In this document: in pieces, positions 44,214 through 52,667 of the stretch
Position numbering within the stretch: the stretch's first letter is position 1
Layout: the number at the start of each line of letters is the position of its first letter
Assembly (NCBI RefSeq): GCF_042427745.1
Contig: NZ_JBHMFA010000001.1
Length of the DNA: 64,000 nt
Reading direction: 5' to 3' (one strand)
DNA from: Algibacter miyuki
GTDB taxonomy: Bacteria; Bacteroidota; Bacteroidia; Flavobacteriales; Flavobacteriaceae
Made by a program: the position numbers and the translations under genes
The notes under the pieces: model-generated
Told to the model about the DNA's origin: nothing
Databases searched by the model: none
What the model saw: the letters and a program-made list of their open reading frames with translations, nothing else

Positions 44214-45083
44214 TTAAGACAGCAATATTTTCCATGCGTTATTAACGTCGCCAAAACTTAAATAGTTCTGAGCTAGTTTATGTTTCTCCCGACGCGTTTC
44301 CAAACTAAACTCAGGATTCTTCTTCCTTAACGTATCAATAAAGTCATTAACAGATTCAATAGTTGGCAACATTTCAACATTACCCAACATGCCTAAATCG
44401 TTTCCTGTTAAAATCATGCTGTTTTTAACATCCTCCGGGAAATTATCAACTCCAATACCTAAGCTGCTAATTGGCTTCGGAATTTCAAAAAAACCTTCTT
44501 TTGCTCGGCTATAAAAACTACCGCCGGCTCGCGCAACCAAATCTAATTTTTCTTGATTTAGCGTTTCATCTTCATTTAAAACAGCTTCATCAATATGAAG
44601 TTTCACAACCTCACAAATCACTAAATTCCCAGCACCACCATTGTCTCCAAGCTTAATAATATCGTTCACCTTACATTCAAATTGCACTGGCGATTCTGCT
44701 ACTCGAAAAGGCTTAACTACATCCGATTTCAGCATAGTTAATCCTGCTTTATCAAACTCATTTACACCATCTGCATACTCTGTACTTGCCAACGACATTT
44801 GATGCACCAAATCAAAATTAACCACATTAATAACCACTTCTTTTGTGGCTTCAACATTCATTAACGTGTGCTTTATCGTGTTATCACGAACACGCCTTGC
44901 TGGTGAAAAAATCAATATCGGGGGGTCGGCACTAAACACATTAAAAAAACTAAACGGCGATAAATTAGGCTTCCCTTCAGCATCGACAGTACTTGCAAAA
45001 GCTATTGGTCTCGGTGCTACTGCACCTAACAAATAACCATGTAATTTACTTGTTGAAATACTTTTGGGGTCTATAGATACCAT
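44214..45083 (-). CDS. Flavin reductase family protein
   Basis: A 289-residue FMN-binding split-barrel protein. The N-terminal domain contains LLGAVAPRPIAFASTVDAEG, LSPFSFFNVFSADPPIL and the RDNTIKHTL segment, characteristic of the flavoredoxin/flavin reductase-like family. It probably reduces or binds FMN using NAD(P)H, or serves as a flavin oxidoreductase of small aromatic compounds; the partner is unknown. A TAnnTTTG promoter element lies just upstream. Confidence 0.82.
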   Translation of the reverse strand: MVSIDPKSISTSKLHGYLLGAVAPRPIAFASTVDAEGKPNLSPFSFFNVFSADPPILIFSPARRVRDNTIKHTLMNVEATKEVVINVVNFDLVHQMSLASTEYADGVNEFDKAGLTMLKSDVVKPFRVAESPVQFECKVNDIIKLGDNGGAGNLVICEVVKLHIDEAVLNEDETLNQEKLDLVARAGGSFYSRAKEGFFEIPKPISSLGIGVDNFPEDVKNSMILTGNDLGMLGNVEMLPTIESVNDFIDTLRKKNPEFSLETRREKHKLAQNYLSFGDVNNAWKILLS

Positions 45084-45100
45084 AAAGTTTTTAATTTCTG

Positions 45101-45108
45101 CAAATGTA
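45101..45108 (-). promoter_or_regulatory. -7 promoter element of the flavin reductase gene
   Basis: The minus strand reads TACATTTG, an exact TAnnTTTG, 18 bases before the ATG at 45083. Confidence 0.45.
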
Positions 45109-45202
45109 ACTATTCTCTTGGGGAACTAAAAACAGATTTACTAACAAGTTGAACAATAATATTAACAGATTTCCGTAATATTACCTGTTAATTAACCGAA
45201 AC

Positions 45203-46366
45203 ATGATTTTCACCAAATATAATACGGCCTTCCGTTGGGTCATGATAGTGGCTTCTTTCATAATTGTCTCCTTAATTTTATGGAACACTTATGAATTTTT
45301 TCAGCATTTTAAACGCGAAGAAGACATAAAAATGGAAAATTGGTCGTTTGCTCAAACCGATTTTATAAACGATGAAAGTAATGGTGATTTAGAGCTCACC
45401 CTTAAAATTTTAAGTAGTAACAAAACCACGCCAATGCTTGTAATTAATGAAGACGGCAGCCTAGGTGACTATAATAATATTGACGAAACTAAAATTAACG
45501 ACTCCCTTTATGTCCAAAAACTAATTGCAAAATTTAAGGAAGAAAACACCCCAAAACATGTAAAAATGGGCAACACCATAGTAAGCACTATTTACTACGG
45601 AAACTCACCGCTACTTAACAAATTAAAATATTATCCATTAGCATTACTCCTCATTATTTTTCTGTTTGCTGCCGTTATTTACTTTTTTTATAGTAGTAAT
45701 AAAATTGCAACACAGAATAAGTTATGGTCGGGAATGGCTAAAGAAACCGCCCACCAAATTGGCACGCCACTCTCCTCTTTAATTGGATGGACCGAAATAT
45801 TAAAAACCGAAAATGTAGATCCCGAATATATTCTAGAAATTGAAAAAGACATCGACAGACTGCAAACTATTACGGAGCGTTTTAGTAAAATTGGCTCCTT
45901 ACCCACTCTTGAAATCGTCGATATTACTAAAGAAACCCGTGATTCTTTTGAGTATTTAAAATCGCGTTCTTCAAAGTTAATAGAGTTTGAAATAAACATC
46001 CCAGACGACGTTATTCCAGTGAATTTAAATAAACAACTTTACAGTTGGACTATTGAAAACTTAGTTAAAAATGCCATTGATGCCATGAAAGGACGCGGAA
46101 AGCTCAACATTGAAATTTCGCAACTTGAACAACAGGTGTTTATTAGAATTTCCGATACAGGGAAAGGCATTGCAAAAAAGGATTTTAATAAAATTTTCGA
46201 ACCCGGTTACACCACAAAAAAACGAGGTTGGGGCTTGGGTTTATCATTAACAAAACGTATTATTGAAGATTTTCATAACGGAAACATAAAAGTATTACAA
46301 TCAGAAAAAGGCGTCGGCACAACGTTTTTAATTACTCTAAAATGTGCACCTCATGAAGCAAGATAA
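45203..46366 (+). CDS. Orphan membrane sensor histidine kinase
   Basis: A 387-residue kinase with membrane helices at about 11-28 and 144-163 enclosing a periplasmic sensor of about 110 residues. The H box is AKETAHQIGTPLSSL (H184), with N box ENLVKNAIDAM, G1 DTGKGI and G2 GLGLSLTKRI. No response regulator gene adjoins it. Its end overlaps the start of a small zinc-ribbon membrane protein gene, which may be functionally tied. The signal is unknown. Confidence 0.9.
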   Translation: MIFTKYNTAFRWVMIVASFIIVSLILWNTYEFFQHFKREEDIKMENWSFAQTDFINDESNGDLELTLKILSSNKTTPMLVINEDGSLGDYNNIDETKINDSLYVQKLIAKFKEENTPKHVKMGNTIVSTIYYGNSPLLNKLKYYPLALLLIIFLFAAVIYFFYSSNKIATQNKLWSGMAKETAHQIGTPLSSLIGWTEILKTENVDPEYILEIEKDIDRLQTITERFSKIGSLPTLEIVDITKETRDSFEYLKSRSSKLIEFEINIPDDVIPVNLNKQLYSWTIENLVKNAIDAMKGRGKLNIEISQLEQQVFIRISDTGKGIAKKDFNKIFEPGYTTKKRGWGLGLSLTKRIIEDFHNGNIKVLQSEKGVGTTFLITLKCAPHEAR

Positions 46367-46718
46367 GCTCATTACAGTAAAAGAAGTTGTTTTAAAAAAC
46401 TACTGCCCCGAATGCTATAGCAACGAAGGCATGCAACTCACATTTAAACAACGTTTTATTGAAACTACTTTTTACAGACGTATTACAAATGATATTAAAC
46501 ATATTATTTCGTGTAAAACTTGCGATTCGGTAATTTATCCTGTTCAATGGGACGAACATATCGAACGTGTTTTTGAGTATCAGAAAAAGGCTTTCACCCC
46601 TAAAAAAGCATCACGTCAGTTCAAAAAACCAGCTTATATTATTTTTGCTTTGGTAGCTGTAGCTCTCATCGGTATAGCCGCTATTTTAATTTATAACGGT
46701 ACTACAACTGAGCCTTAA
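46353..46718 (+). CDS. Small zinc-ribbon membrane protein
   Basis: A 121-residue protein from the ATG at 46353; a GTG three codons upstream is possible. It has two cysteine pairs, CPEC and CKTC, about 36 residues apart, forming a likely zinc ribbon, and one C-terminal helix (YIIFALVAVALIGIAAILIY). Its start overlaps the kinase gene by 14 bases, so the two are translationally linked. Its stop overlaps the convergent HIT gene by 17 bases. The function is unknown. Confidence 0.65.
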   Translation: MKQDKLITVKEVVLKNYCPECYSNEGMQLTFKQRFIETTFYRRITNDIKHIISCKTCDSVIYPVQWDEHIERVFEYQKKAFTPKKASRQFKKPAYIIFALVAVALIGIAAILIYNGTTTEP

Positions 46719-47091
46719 TAGCTTCGGCAAGCGCCTGGAACTCTTCCGTAGATAATTTTTGTTTTTGAATAAACCGTGCATCTTCCATAGATTGCAAGGG
46801 TATTAAATGCACATGTGTATGTGGCACCTCTAAACCAATAACCGAAACACCAATACGTTTACAAGGTACCGCCTTTTCCAGTGCTATAGCAACCGTTCTA
46901 GAAAAAGACATTAAACCGTTATAGGTAGCTTCATCTAAATCAAAAATTTTATCAACTTCCTGCTTCGGAATACAAAGCGTATGGCCTTTTGCATTTGGAT
47001 TAACATCTAAAAAAGCTAAAAAACCGTCCGTTTCTGCTACTTTGTAACAAGGTATTTCGCCGTTTATTATTTTAGTAAAAATAGATGCCAT
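46702..47091 (-). CDS. HIT-family nucleotide-binding hydrolase
   Basis: A 129-residue HIT (histidine triad) protein with the motif HTHVH at 91-95 followed by LIPL. The family hydrolyses nucleoside phosphoramidates and related nucleotide conjugates (HinT-like). The N-terminal SIFTKIINGEIPCYKV matches HinT. It follows greA on the same strand, but a hairpin lies between, so co-transcription is uncertain. Confidence 0.93.
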   Translation of the reverse strand: MASIFTKIINGEIPCYKVAETDGFLAFLDVNPNAKGHTLCIPKQEVDKIFDLDEATYNGLMSFSRTVAIALEKAVPCKRIGVSVIGLEVPHTHVHLIPLQSMEDARFIQKQKLSTEEFQALAEAIKAQL

Positions 47092-47103
47092 AATATAGTT
47101 TTT

Positions 47104-47147
47104 TAAAAGCCTGTTTCATTTTTAAAATCAAACAGGCTGGTTTTTTT
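47104..47147. terminator. Bidirectional hairpin between greA and HIT genes
   Basis: AGCCTGTTT pairs with AAACAGGCT around a 13-base loop; a T run follows on the plus strand (GGTTTTTTTT) and a shorter one on the minus strand. Confidence 0.65.
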
Positions 47148-47162
47148 TAATTTAAAGTTTTT

Positions 47163-47176
47163 CGCTTTCGCGGAAA
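47163..47176 (+). repeat. CGCTTTCGCGGAAA short palindromic motif, copy 1
   Basis: Occurs between greA and HIT genes. An inverted copy is at 58494. The core CGCTTTCGCG is close to the self-complementary CGCTTTCGCGAAAGCG repeat that I recall from several Flavobacteriaceae genomes. Confidence 0.45.
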
Positions 47177-47191
47177 TAGAACAACACGTGC

Positions 47192-47665
47192 CTATCTAGA
47201 AATTTCAACAATATCGAATTTCATAACGCCATTTGGCACCTGAATTTCGGCTACATCACCAACCGATTTCCCCAATAAACCTTTCCCGATAGGAGAGTTT
47301 ACTGATATTTTTCCCGTTGCTAAATCGGCTTCACCATCGGCTACCAAGGTATAATTCATTTCCATACCATTGGTTTGATTTTTTATTTTCACCTTAGATA
47401 ACACCAAAATTTTAGTATTATCCATTTGCGATTCATCAATAACACGTGCTCCCGCTAAAGCATCTTCAAGCTTAGAAATTCGCATTTCTAACATCCCTTG
47501 AGCTTCTTTCGCTGCATCATATTCGGCATTTTCACTTAAATCGCCTTTATCTCTAGCTTCAGCAATAGCGCGTGAAGCCTTCACTCGTTCTACATCTTTA
47601 AGCTGCTTAAGCTCGCTTCTTAATCTTTTTAGCCCTTCAGGTGTATAGTATGATACTTTACTCAT
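47192..47665 (-). CDS. greA: Transcription elongation factor GreA
   Basis: A 157-residue factor that enters the RNA polymerase secondary channel and stimulates cleavage of backtracked RNA. The N-terminal coiled coil has the acidic tip ARDKGDLSENAEYDAAKEAQG (D and E residues needed for cleavage), and the C-terminal FKBP-like domain ends VPNGVMKFDIVEI. The length is standard. The 5' leader carries two terminator-like hairpins (see the feature at 47688). Confidence 0.95.
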   Translation of the reverse strand: MSKVSYYTPEGLKRLRSELKQLKDVERVKASRAIAEARDKGDLSENAEYDAAKEAQGMLEMRISKLEDALAGARVIDESQMDNTKILVLSKVKIKNQTNGMEMNYTLVADGEADLATGKISVNSPIGKGLLGKSVGDVAEIQVPNGVMKFDIVEISR

Positions 47666-47687
47666 AACTTCATCGTTTACTTAATAA

Positions 47688-47762
47688 AAAAGATTCCGAA
47701 ATACCTTTTAATAACAGTTATTAAAGCTTTCGGAATAAAAAAATCTCGCTTGCACGAGATCT
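47688..47762 (-). promoter_or_regulatory. greA leader with two terminator-like hairpins in tandem
   Basis: Read on the minus strand, the first hairpin has arms ATCTCG and CGAGAT (47743-47760) followed by seven T. The second has arms ATTCCGAAA and TTTCGGAAT plus inner AATAA pairs (47693-47736), followed by CTTTTTT. Both precede the greA ATG by 28-95 bases and follow a TAnnTTTG promoter. They look like attenuators giving short leader RNAs. Confidence 0.65.
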
Positions 47763-47767
47763 GATAA

Positions 47768-47775
47768 CAAATATA
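47768..47775 (-). promoter_or_regulatory. -7 promoter element of greA
   Basis: The minus strand reads TATATTTG, an exact TAnnTTTG. Transcription would begin at about 47762, right at the first leader hairpin. Confidence 0.5.
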
Positions 47776-47836
47776 CAAAATAATTAACTCAATTTGCTTT
47801 TTGTTGTAAATTGCAAATCAATTTTCACAATAAATT

Positions 47837-48274
47837 ATGAAATCTATATTATACCTCTTTTGCTTTGTTTTCTTGGCTGCCTGCAGTAGTGATAGTGTTG
47901 AAAAAAACCCATATTTACCAAACTACAGTTTTAATACCGGAAGTCTAATAAACACCAACTTACCAGAATACAGCCAACTAAAATTTGCTGCAAACTCTAT
48001 TATTTTGAATAGCCCTTATGGCATAAATGGCGTGGTGGTTTATTATGCAGGAGGCGATAATTACAATGCTTTTGAACTTACCGATCCCAACCATCAAATA
48101 AGTGCCTGCTCGACGATGAGTGTTAATGGTCTTATTGCGACTTGCGATTGCGACGACGGAAATTCATACGACCTTTTAAACGGTATTAGAAGAGAAGGCA
48201 CCACGGGCACTTATCCTCTAATTCGTTACCGTGTTGAAGTTTCAGGCTCATTAATTAGAGTATATAACAACTAA
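47837..48274 (+). CDS. Rieske-like lipoprotein lacking the cluster histidines
   Basis: A 145-residue lipoprotein (lipobox LAAC, cysteine 16). Its C-terminal half follows the Rieske fold order: C91 after NHQISA, then C103-D-C105-D-D, then YDLLNG and a terminal PLIRYRVEVSGSLIRVY strand. In real Rieske proteins the motif is CxH and CxxH; here both histidines are absent, so a normal 2Fe-2S centre is unlikely. It could be a structural relic or bind another metal. It is divergent from greA and shares a terminator with the TonB receptor. Confidence 0.65.
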   Translation: MKSILYLFCFVFLAACSSDSVEKNPYLPNYSFNTGSLINTNLPEYSQLKFAANSIILNSPYGINGVVVYYAGGDNYNAFELTDPNHQISACSTMSVNGLIATCDCDDGNSYDLLNGIRREGTTGTYPLIRYRVEVSGSLIRVYNN

Positions 48275-48306
48275 AAAAAGCGACTCTTTTGAGTCGCTTT
48301 TTTTAT
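48273..48306. terminator. Bidirectional terminator between the Rieske-like gene and the thiamine receptor
   Basis: The perfect arms GCGACTC and GAGTCGC around TTTT, with A run before and T run after. It lies between convergent genes. Confidence 0.88.
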
Positions 48307-48325
48307 GAAAATTTTCAAATAATAA

Positions 48326-50461
48326 TTAGAACTTAAAGGTAGCGCCTACTAGAAAATTGGCTGTGGCTTGCGGGTAATACCCAGCAAAATAACCAGTAGT
48401 TGTTCCTGTTTGGCTTCCTGAATCGTCATAATCATAAGATCCAAAATAACCATTAGACACATATTTCTTATTAAAAATATTGTTAGCTAACGCCGATAAT
48501 GTAATCGATTTGAATATTTTTTCGGTTTTAATAAGGTAATTAATACTAAAATCGTTTACAAAATAAGCATCTAAAACAGAATCTTCGTTATCAGTATTCC
48601 CCATATATTGTTTCCCTACATACTTACTTAAAAGTGCGAGATTTAAATTTTCTATAGGAGAAAAATTAATAGAATTTCCGATAACCAATTCTGGTGAAAA
48701 CGAGATATTTGTATTTCCTAATTCGGCAACTTCACCATTTATAGATGAACTAAAGTTTTTATTCTTATTAGTACTCAATGCCGCATTAGCCGCGATACCG
48801 AATTTTTCAGTAAACTGAATATTCGCATCTACCTCTAAACCTAAACGGTAACTTTTTCCGCTGGTAGCTCTAACAGGACTTCCAACATCATCCAACTCAC
48901 CAGTTAACACCAATTGATTATGATAAAACATATAGTATAAATTGGAGTTTACACGGACTTTATTTTTATGAAAACGCCATCCTAATTCAATATCATTTAA
49001 ACTTTCGTTTTCGGTAACACCAGCTTCAAAATCATCTCGATTTGGTTCGCGATTCGCAACAGCAAACGACGTATAGAAACTATTAAAAGGCGAATGTTTA
49101 TAAGTTAAACCCACTTTTGGATTGAAGAAACTAAAATCAGCATCGGTAACAAATGGTGTTCTATCAGAATTTAACCCATTGGTTTTATACCCCACTAAAC
49201 GGACTTGCAAATCAGAAAAACCAGTCCACTTTTCACCAAATTTAATAGTCACTTTTGAAAATGCACTAAAATCATGTTTAGAAGCATCGCCGAAATAATA
49301 ATGATCTCTAATACCTGTGTTTTCGGCTAGGTCGCTTCCCCAAACAATTTCTCCAAAGTGGTCGCCATCATACGAACTGTATGATATTCCGCTGATAATC
49401 TCTAGTCCAGTTTTCTTATAAGTGACGTTTGCATTTACCACATAAAAATTATTATCCAACCAACGACGTACGATAACATCAGAATCTTCTTCAATTAAAT
49501 TCCCGAAATCTTCCGCAGATTCTTCCGATTTATATTGCTCGAAATACCCCTTTCCTTTAGTGTAATTTAGACCAATATTTGTAGACCAATGATTATTAAT
49601 ACGCTCATTCCAGTGTAATTGGTAATGATCTTGCCAATAATTATCGGTTTCATTCTCATAAGTATATGGATTTTGACGACGATTTTCCTTCAACTCATCA
49701 GCCGTTAAACCGTACCAAGCTTGATACGTGCGTTCTTCATTTCCGAAAGTTAAAGCTTTAATTAAAGTGTTACCATCTTTATAAATCCCTTGTAGGAAAT
49801 AAGATTTTAAATCGGTAAAAGCCCGATCTACATAACCATCCGAATACAACTTTGAAAAACGTCCTGAGACTTCAAAATGATCATTTAATAAACCTGTACT
49901 TAATTTTACGGTATGTTTTCGCGTACTGAAACTACCAAAACTGTTTGATATTTCTGCTGAAGCCTCTTCCGAAAACGCATCTGTTAAAAGATTTAAACTT
50001 GCACCAAAAGCACCAGAGCCATTTGTTGAAGTACCTACACCACGCTGCAATTGTAAACTTTCTGTTGAAGACGCAAAATCGCCCAAATTTACAAAAAATG
50101 AACCTTGACTTTCAGGGTCATTATACGGCATACCATTAATAGTTACATTAACACGCGTTCCATCGGTACCACGCACACGAATACTACTGTAACCTATACC
50201 AGCACCGGCATCACTAGTGGTAACTACAGAAGGTAAAAAATTAATAAGGGTAGGAATATCTTGCCCTAAATTACGTTTTGCTAGTTGTTCTTTAGAAAGA
50301 TTAGAATGTGTAATTGGCGAATCGGCATTTACACGAACGGCTTTCACCAAAACTTCATCGAGTGTTTCTGTTTTAGTAGAATCTTGTTGTACTGGATTTT
50401 GTTGCGCATTTACACGAACGGTTAACACCAAGAGTGTTAATAAAAGAAAAATGTTTTTCAT
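48326..50461 (-). CDS. TonB-dependent receptor under a TPP riboswitch (thiamine uptake)
   Basis: A 711-residue outer-membrane receptor. The signal peptide ends at NAQ (about 20), and a TonB box region is near DEVLVKAVRV, followed by a plug domain (about 50-160 with IRVRGTDGTRVNVTINGMPYNDPES) and a barrel ending in ATFKF. A TPP riboswitch lies 110-190 bases upstream on the same strand. Riboswitch-controlled receptors of this type in Bacteroidota are assigned to thiamine or a thiamine precursor. It is monocistronic with its own terminator. Confidence 0.9.
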   Translation of the reverse strand: MKNIFLLLTLLVLTVRVNAQQNPVQQDSTKTETLDEVLVKAVRVNADSPITHSNLSKEQLAKRNLGQDIPTLINFLPSVVTTSDAGAGIGYSSIRVRGTDGTRVNVTINGMPYNDPESQGSFFVNLGDFASSTESLQLQRGVGTSTNGSGAFGASLNLLTDAFSEEASAEISNSFGSFSTRKHTVKLSTGLLNDHFEVSGRFSKLYSDGYVDRAFTDLKSYFLQGIYKDGNTLIKALTFGNEERTYQAWYGLTADELKENRRQNPYTYENETDNYWQDHYQLHWNERINNHWSTNIGLNYTKGKGYFEQYKSEESAEDFGNLIEEDSDVIVRRWLDNNFYVVNANVTYKKTGLEIISGISYSSYDGDHFGEIVWGSDLAENTGIRDHYYFGDASKHDFSAFSKVTIKFGEKWTGFSDLQVRLVGYKTNGLNSDRTPFVTDADFSFFNPKVGLTYKHSPFNSFYTSFAVANREPNRDDFEAGVTENESLNDIELGWRFHKNKVRVNSNLYYMFYHNQLVLTGELDDVGSPVRATSGKSYRLGLEVDANIQFTEKFGIAANAALSTNKNKNFSSSINGEVAELGNTNISFSPELVIGNSINFSPIENLNLALLSKYVGKQYMGNTDNEDSVLDAYFVNDFSINYLIKTEKIFKSITLSALANNIFNKKYVSNGYFGSYDYDDSGSQTGTTTGYFAGYYPQATANFLVGATFKF

Positions 50462-50571
50462 TACGATTATATTTATAACCGAATAAAAAGAGGTAATTAT
50501 TCTTTAAAAATTAATTAGTTTTCGAAATGCTTAGCCCAGCTTAGCATAACTATTCACACCATTTTCATGAT

Positions 50572-50650
50572 GTAACATTTCCTAAACAGCATTACCTGTT
50601 CTAGGTTCAATGGGTATGATCTCAGCCGATATTAGGCACCCCTTTTTTGA
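50572..50650 (-). promoter_or_regulatory. TPP riboswitch (THI element)
   Basis: On the minus strand the leader reads GGGGTGCC, then GGCTGAGATCATACCC, TTGAACCTAGAACAGGTAAT and a closing TTTAGGAAAT, which is the conserved THI-box order. It sits upstream of the TonB receptor, and a weak palindrome at 50527-50547 (ATGCT with AGCAT) may belong to the expression platform. Confidence 0.92.
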
Positions 50651-50658
50651 GAACGCTG

Positions 50659-50666
50659 CAAAAGTA
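50659..50666 (-). promoter_or_regulatory. -7 promoter element ahead of the TPP riboswitch
   Basis: The minus strand reads TACTTTTG (TAnnTTTG). Transcription should start around 50652, so the aptamer begins almost at the RNA 5' end. Confidence 0.5.
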
Positions 50667-50709
50667 GTTAACAATTTAGAATTAACCCTACAGAATGCAT
50701 GAATTATTT

Positions 50710-51117
50710 CTAATCCAAATCGGGTTTACGCCTATTTACTTTTTTATCAGAAAGGTTCTTTTTATTTTTTAATCGTTTTCGAATAACAGATTTTGGAATT
50801 TTTGTAGGAATTCGTTTTTTCGGGACCACCAACGACGCTTTTACTAAAGCCAAAAACCGTTTAATAATAAGGTCTTTATTTTTATGCTGACTTCTACTTT
50901 CCCCGCATTGCATTAAAAGCACGCCATCTTTAGTTAAACGGTGGTTCAACTTTGCCAACAATCGTTCTTTTTGCCTTTCGGAAAACGCCGCCGAATTTCT
51001 TAAATCGAAACTCAACTCTATTTTAGAGGACACCTTATTAACGTGCTGCCCGCCCGCTCCCGAACTTCGAACGGCTTTAAATTGTAATTCCTGAACAAGC
51101 ACTTCACTATTAAGCAT
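50710..51117 (-). CDS. arfB: Alternative ribosome-rescue factor ArfB
   Basis: A 135-residue peptidyl-tRNA hydrolase with the release-factor GGQ motif at 22-24 (GAGGQHVNKVSSKIELSFDL) and a basic C-terminal tail (RKRLKNKKNLSDKKVNRRKPD) that enters the mRNA channel of stalled ribosomes. It frees nascent chains when no stop codon is present. It follows the DUF4301 gene by 2 bases, so it is last in a four-gene run. Confidence 0.93.
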   Translation of the reverse strand: MLNSEVLVQELQFKAVRSSGAGGQHVNKVSSKIELSFDLRNSAAFSERQKERLLAKLNHRLTKDGVLLMQCGESRSQHKNKDLIIKRFLALVKASLVVPKKRIPTKIPKSVIRKRLKNKKNLSDKKVNRRKPDLD

Positions 51118-51119
51118 AA

Positions 51120-52667
51120 TTACCCTTGATGTTCTGGTTTCAAAAGATCGTTTACAGTTTTCACAGGGCTAAATGTATGCAATGGTACTTCAACAAAAAT
51201 AGAAATCCAATCGGCCATACTTCCATTCCATAAACCCGGAAGTTCTAAAGCTTGAATATCAGTCCCGTTTTGTGTTTTCATAGTAATGAAAGCCGCTTCT
51301 GGATCAACATAATCTAGTAAATTAAACTTTTCGCCTTTGTAGTTTTTAACCGCACAAACCAAATCTGTTGGGTTAAAATGCGTGGCATTATTAACAATTT
51401 CTGCCTGTGCTTTATTTGCAATATCAATTTGAGCAAACTCCACAATTTGCAATGATACATCTCCATTTTCAGCTTTTACCCAAAACGGGCCACCGCCAGG
51501 CTCTCCAACATTTTTTACCATACCGCAAACACGCATGGGTCTATTCAACTTATTTTTTAAATAATTTTTCTTTTCTTCGGAAGTAAAATCATCAAACTCA
51601 TCAACCAAAGCCACATTCATTTTTTTAGTGATATACAAAGCTATCGCGAGTAAATCTTCTTCGGAAACATGCTCTTGATCAAGCTGATTTAAGAATTCAA
51701 AAGCCTTTTCTTGTGCTTCAACTAAAACACCTGCAAGCATTTTTTTATATTCTGAAACGTCTTTGTTCTTTTCAAAAACAACAATATTATCAATGTTTTT
51801 AATAAATAAAAGGTCGGCATCTAAATCATTTAAATTCTCCAACAATGCACCATGACCAGCAGGTCTGAATAAGATAGAACCATCATCTTTTCTATAAACC
51901 TCATTCGCTGTTGTTAATGCCAACGTTTCGGTTTCTTCCTTTTGATATGAAAACGTAACGTGAAAATTTGTGTTTGTTTTGTTCTCTAAGATACTTTTTA
52001 TTTTAGCAAATTCAGCATTAAAATATTTATGATGCTTTTCAGAAACCGTAAAATGAAGATGCGCTTCATTATTAGAAGATGCATATAATGTTGATTCTAG
52101 CAAATGCTCTTGAAATGCTGTAACAACACCAGTTTTATACGTATGAAAAGGCAATAAACCTTTCGGAAAAAAGCTATAATTCAAGCCTTCTTCGTTCAAC
52201 ATAGTTCTCACAAACTCAAAACATGCTTCGCCTTTGTTTAAACTGTTGAAGTCTGAATTTTCAGATTCAATTTTCGCTAAAACCTCATCATAAAAAGGAA
52301 GATTTTTCAATTCTGAAACAAAAGTTTCAATTAAACCATCGTTTGATTTTTCAATGTACGATTCAATAGATTCCTTTTGAGCATCAAAATCCTTCAAAAA
52401 AGTGAACAAAAACTTAAACATTCGCGTTGCCGCACCAGAAGCAGGCACAAACTTTACAATATTTAAGCTGTTTTGTCTAGCTTCAAAAAGTGCGATATAA
52501 TTTTTATGTTCTGCTTCGGAATAACCCTCAATACCCGTACCAATATTGGCAGCAGCTATTAAATTAGAATACGCCATGCCGTTTTTAATTCGCGACACTT
52601 GTGCTTCTACTTCTTTTATCGTTATTCCTTTATTATCAAACTGTTGAACGTCTTGTTTAGAAAACAT
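51120..52667 (-). CDS. DUF4301 family protein
   Basis: A 515-residue cytosolic protein of the DUF4301 family, common in Bacteroidota. A nucleotide-sugar-transferase-like loop is visible near residue 80 (FVPASGAATRMFKFLF) and a second conserved stretch in RPAGHGALLENLNDLDADLLFIKNID. These resemble the pyrophosphorylase fold (GxGxRM-like loop), so nucleotide or sugar-nucleotide binding is plausible; the reaction is unknown. Its start overlaps the stop of the NadR-like kinase by one base. Confidence 0.75.
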   Translation of the reverse strand: MFSKQDVQQFDNKGITIKEVEAQVSRIKNGMAYSNLIAAANIGTGIEGYSEAEHKNYIALFEARQNSLNIVKFVPASGAATRMFKFLFTFLKDFDAQKESIESYIEKSNDGLIETFVSELKNLPFYDEVLAKIESENSDFNSLNKGEACFEFVRTMLNEEGLNYSFFPKGLLPFHTYKTGVVTAFQEHLLESTLYASSNNEAHLHFTVSEKHHKYFNAEFAKIKSILENKTNTNFHVTFSYQKEETETLALTTANEVYRKDDGSILFRPAGHGALLENLNDLDADLLFIKNIDNIVVFEKNKDVSEYKKMLAGVLVEAQEKAFEFLNQLDQEHVSEEDLLAIALYITKKMNVALVDEFDDFTSEEKKNYLKNKLNRPMRVCGMVKNVGEPGGGPFWVKAENGDVSLQIVEFAQIDIANKAQAEIVNNATHFNPTDLVCAVKNYKGEKFNLLDYVDPEAAFITMKTQNGTDIQALELPGLWNGSMADWISIFVEVPLHTFSPVKTVNDLLKPEHQG

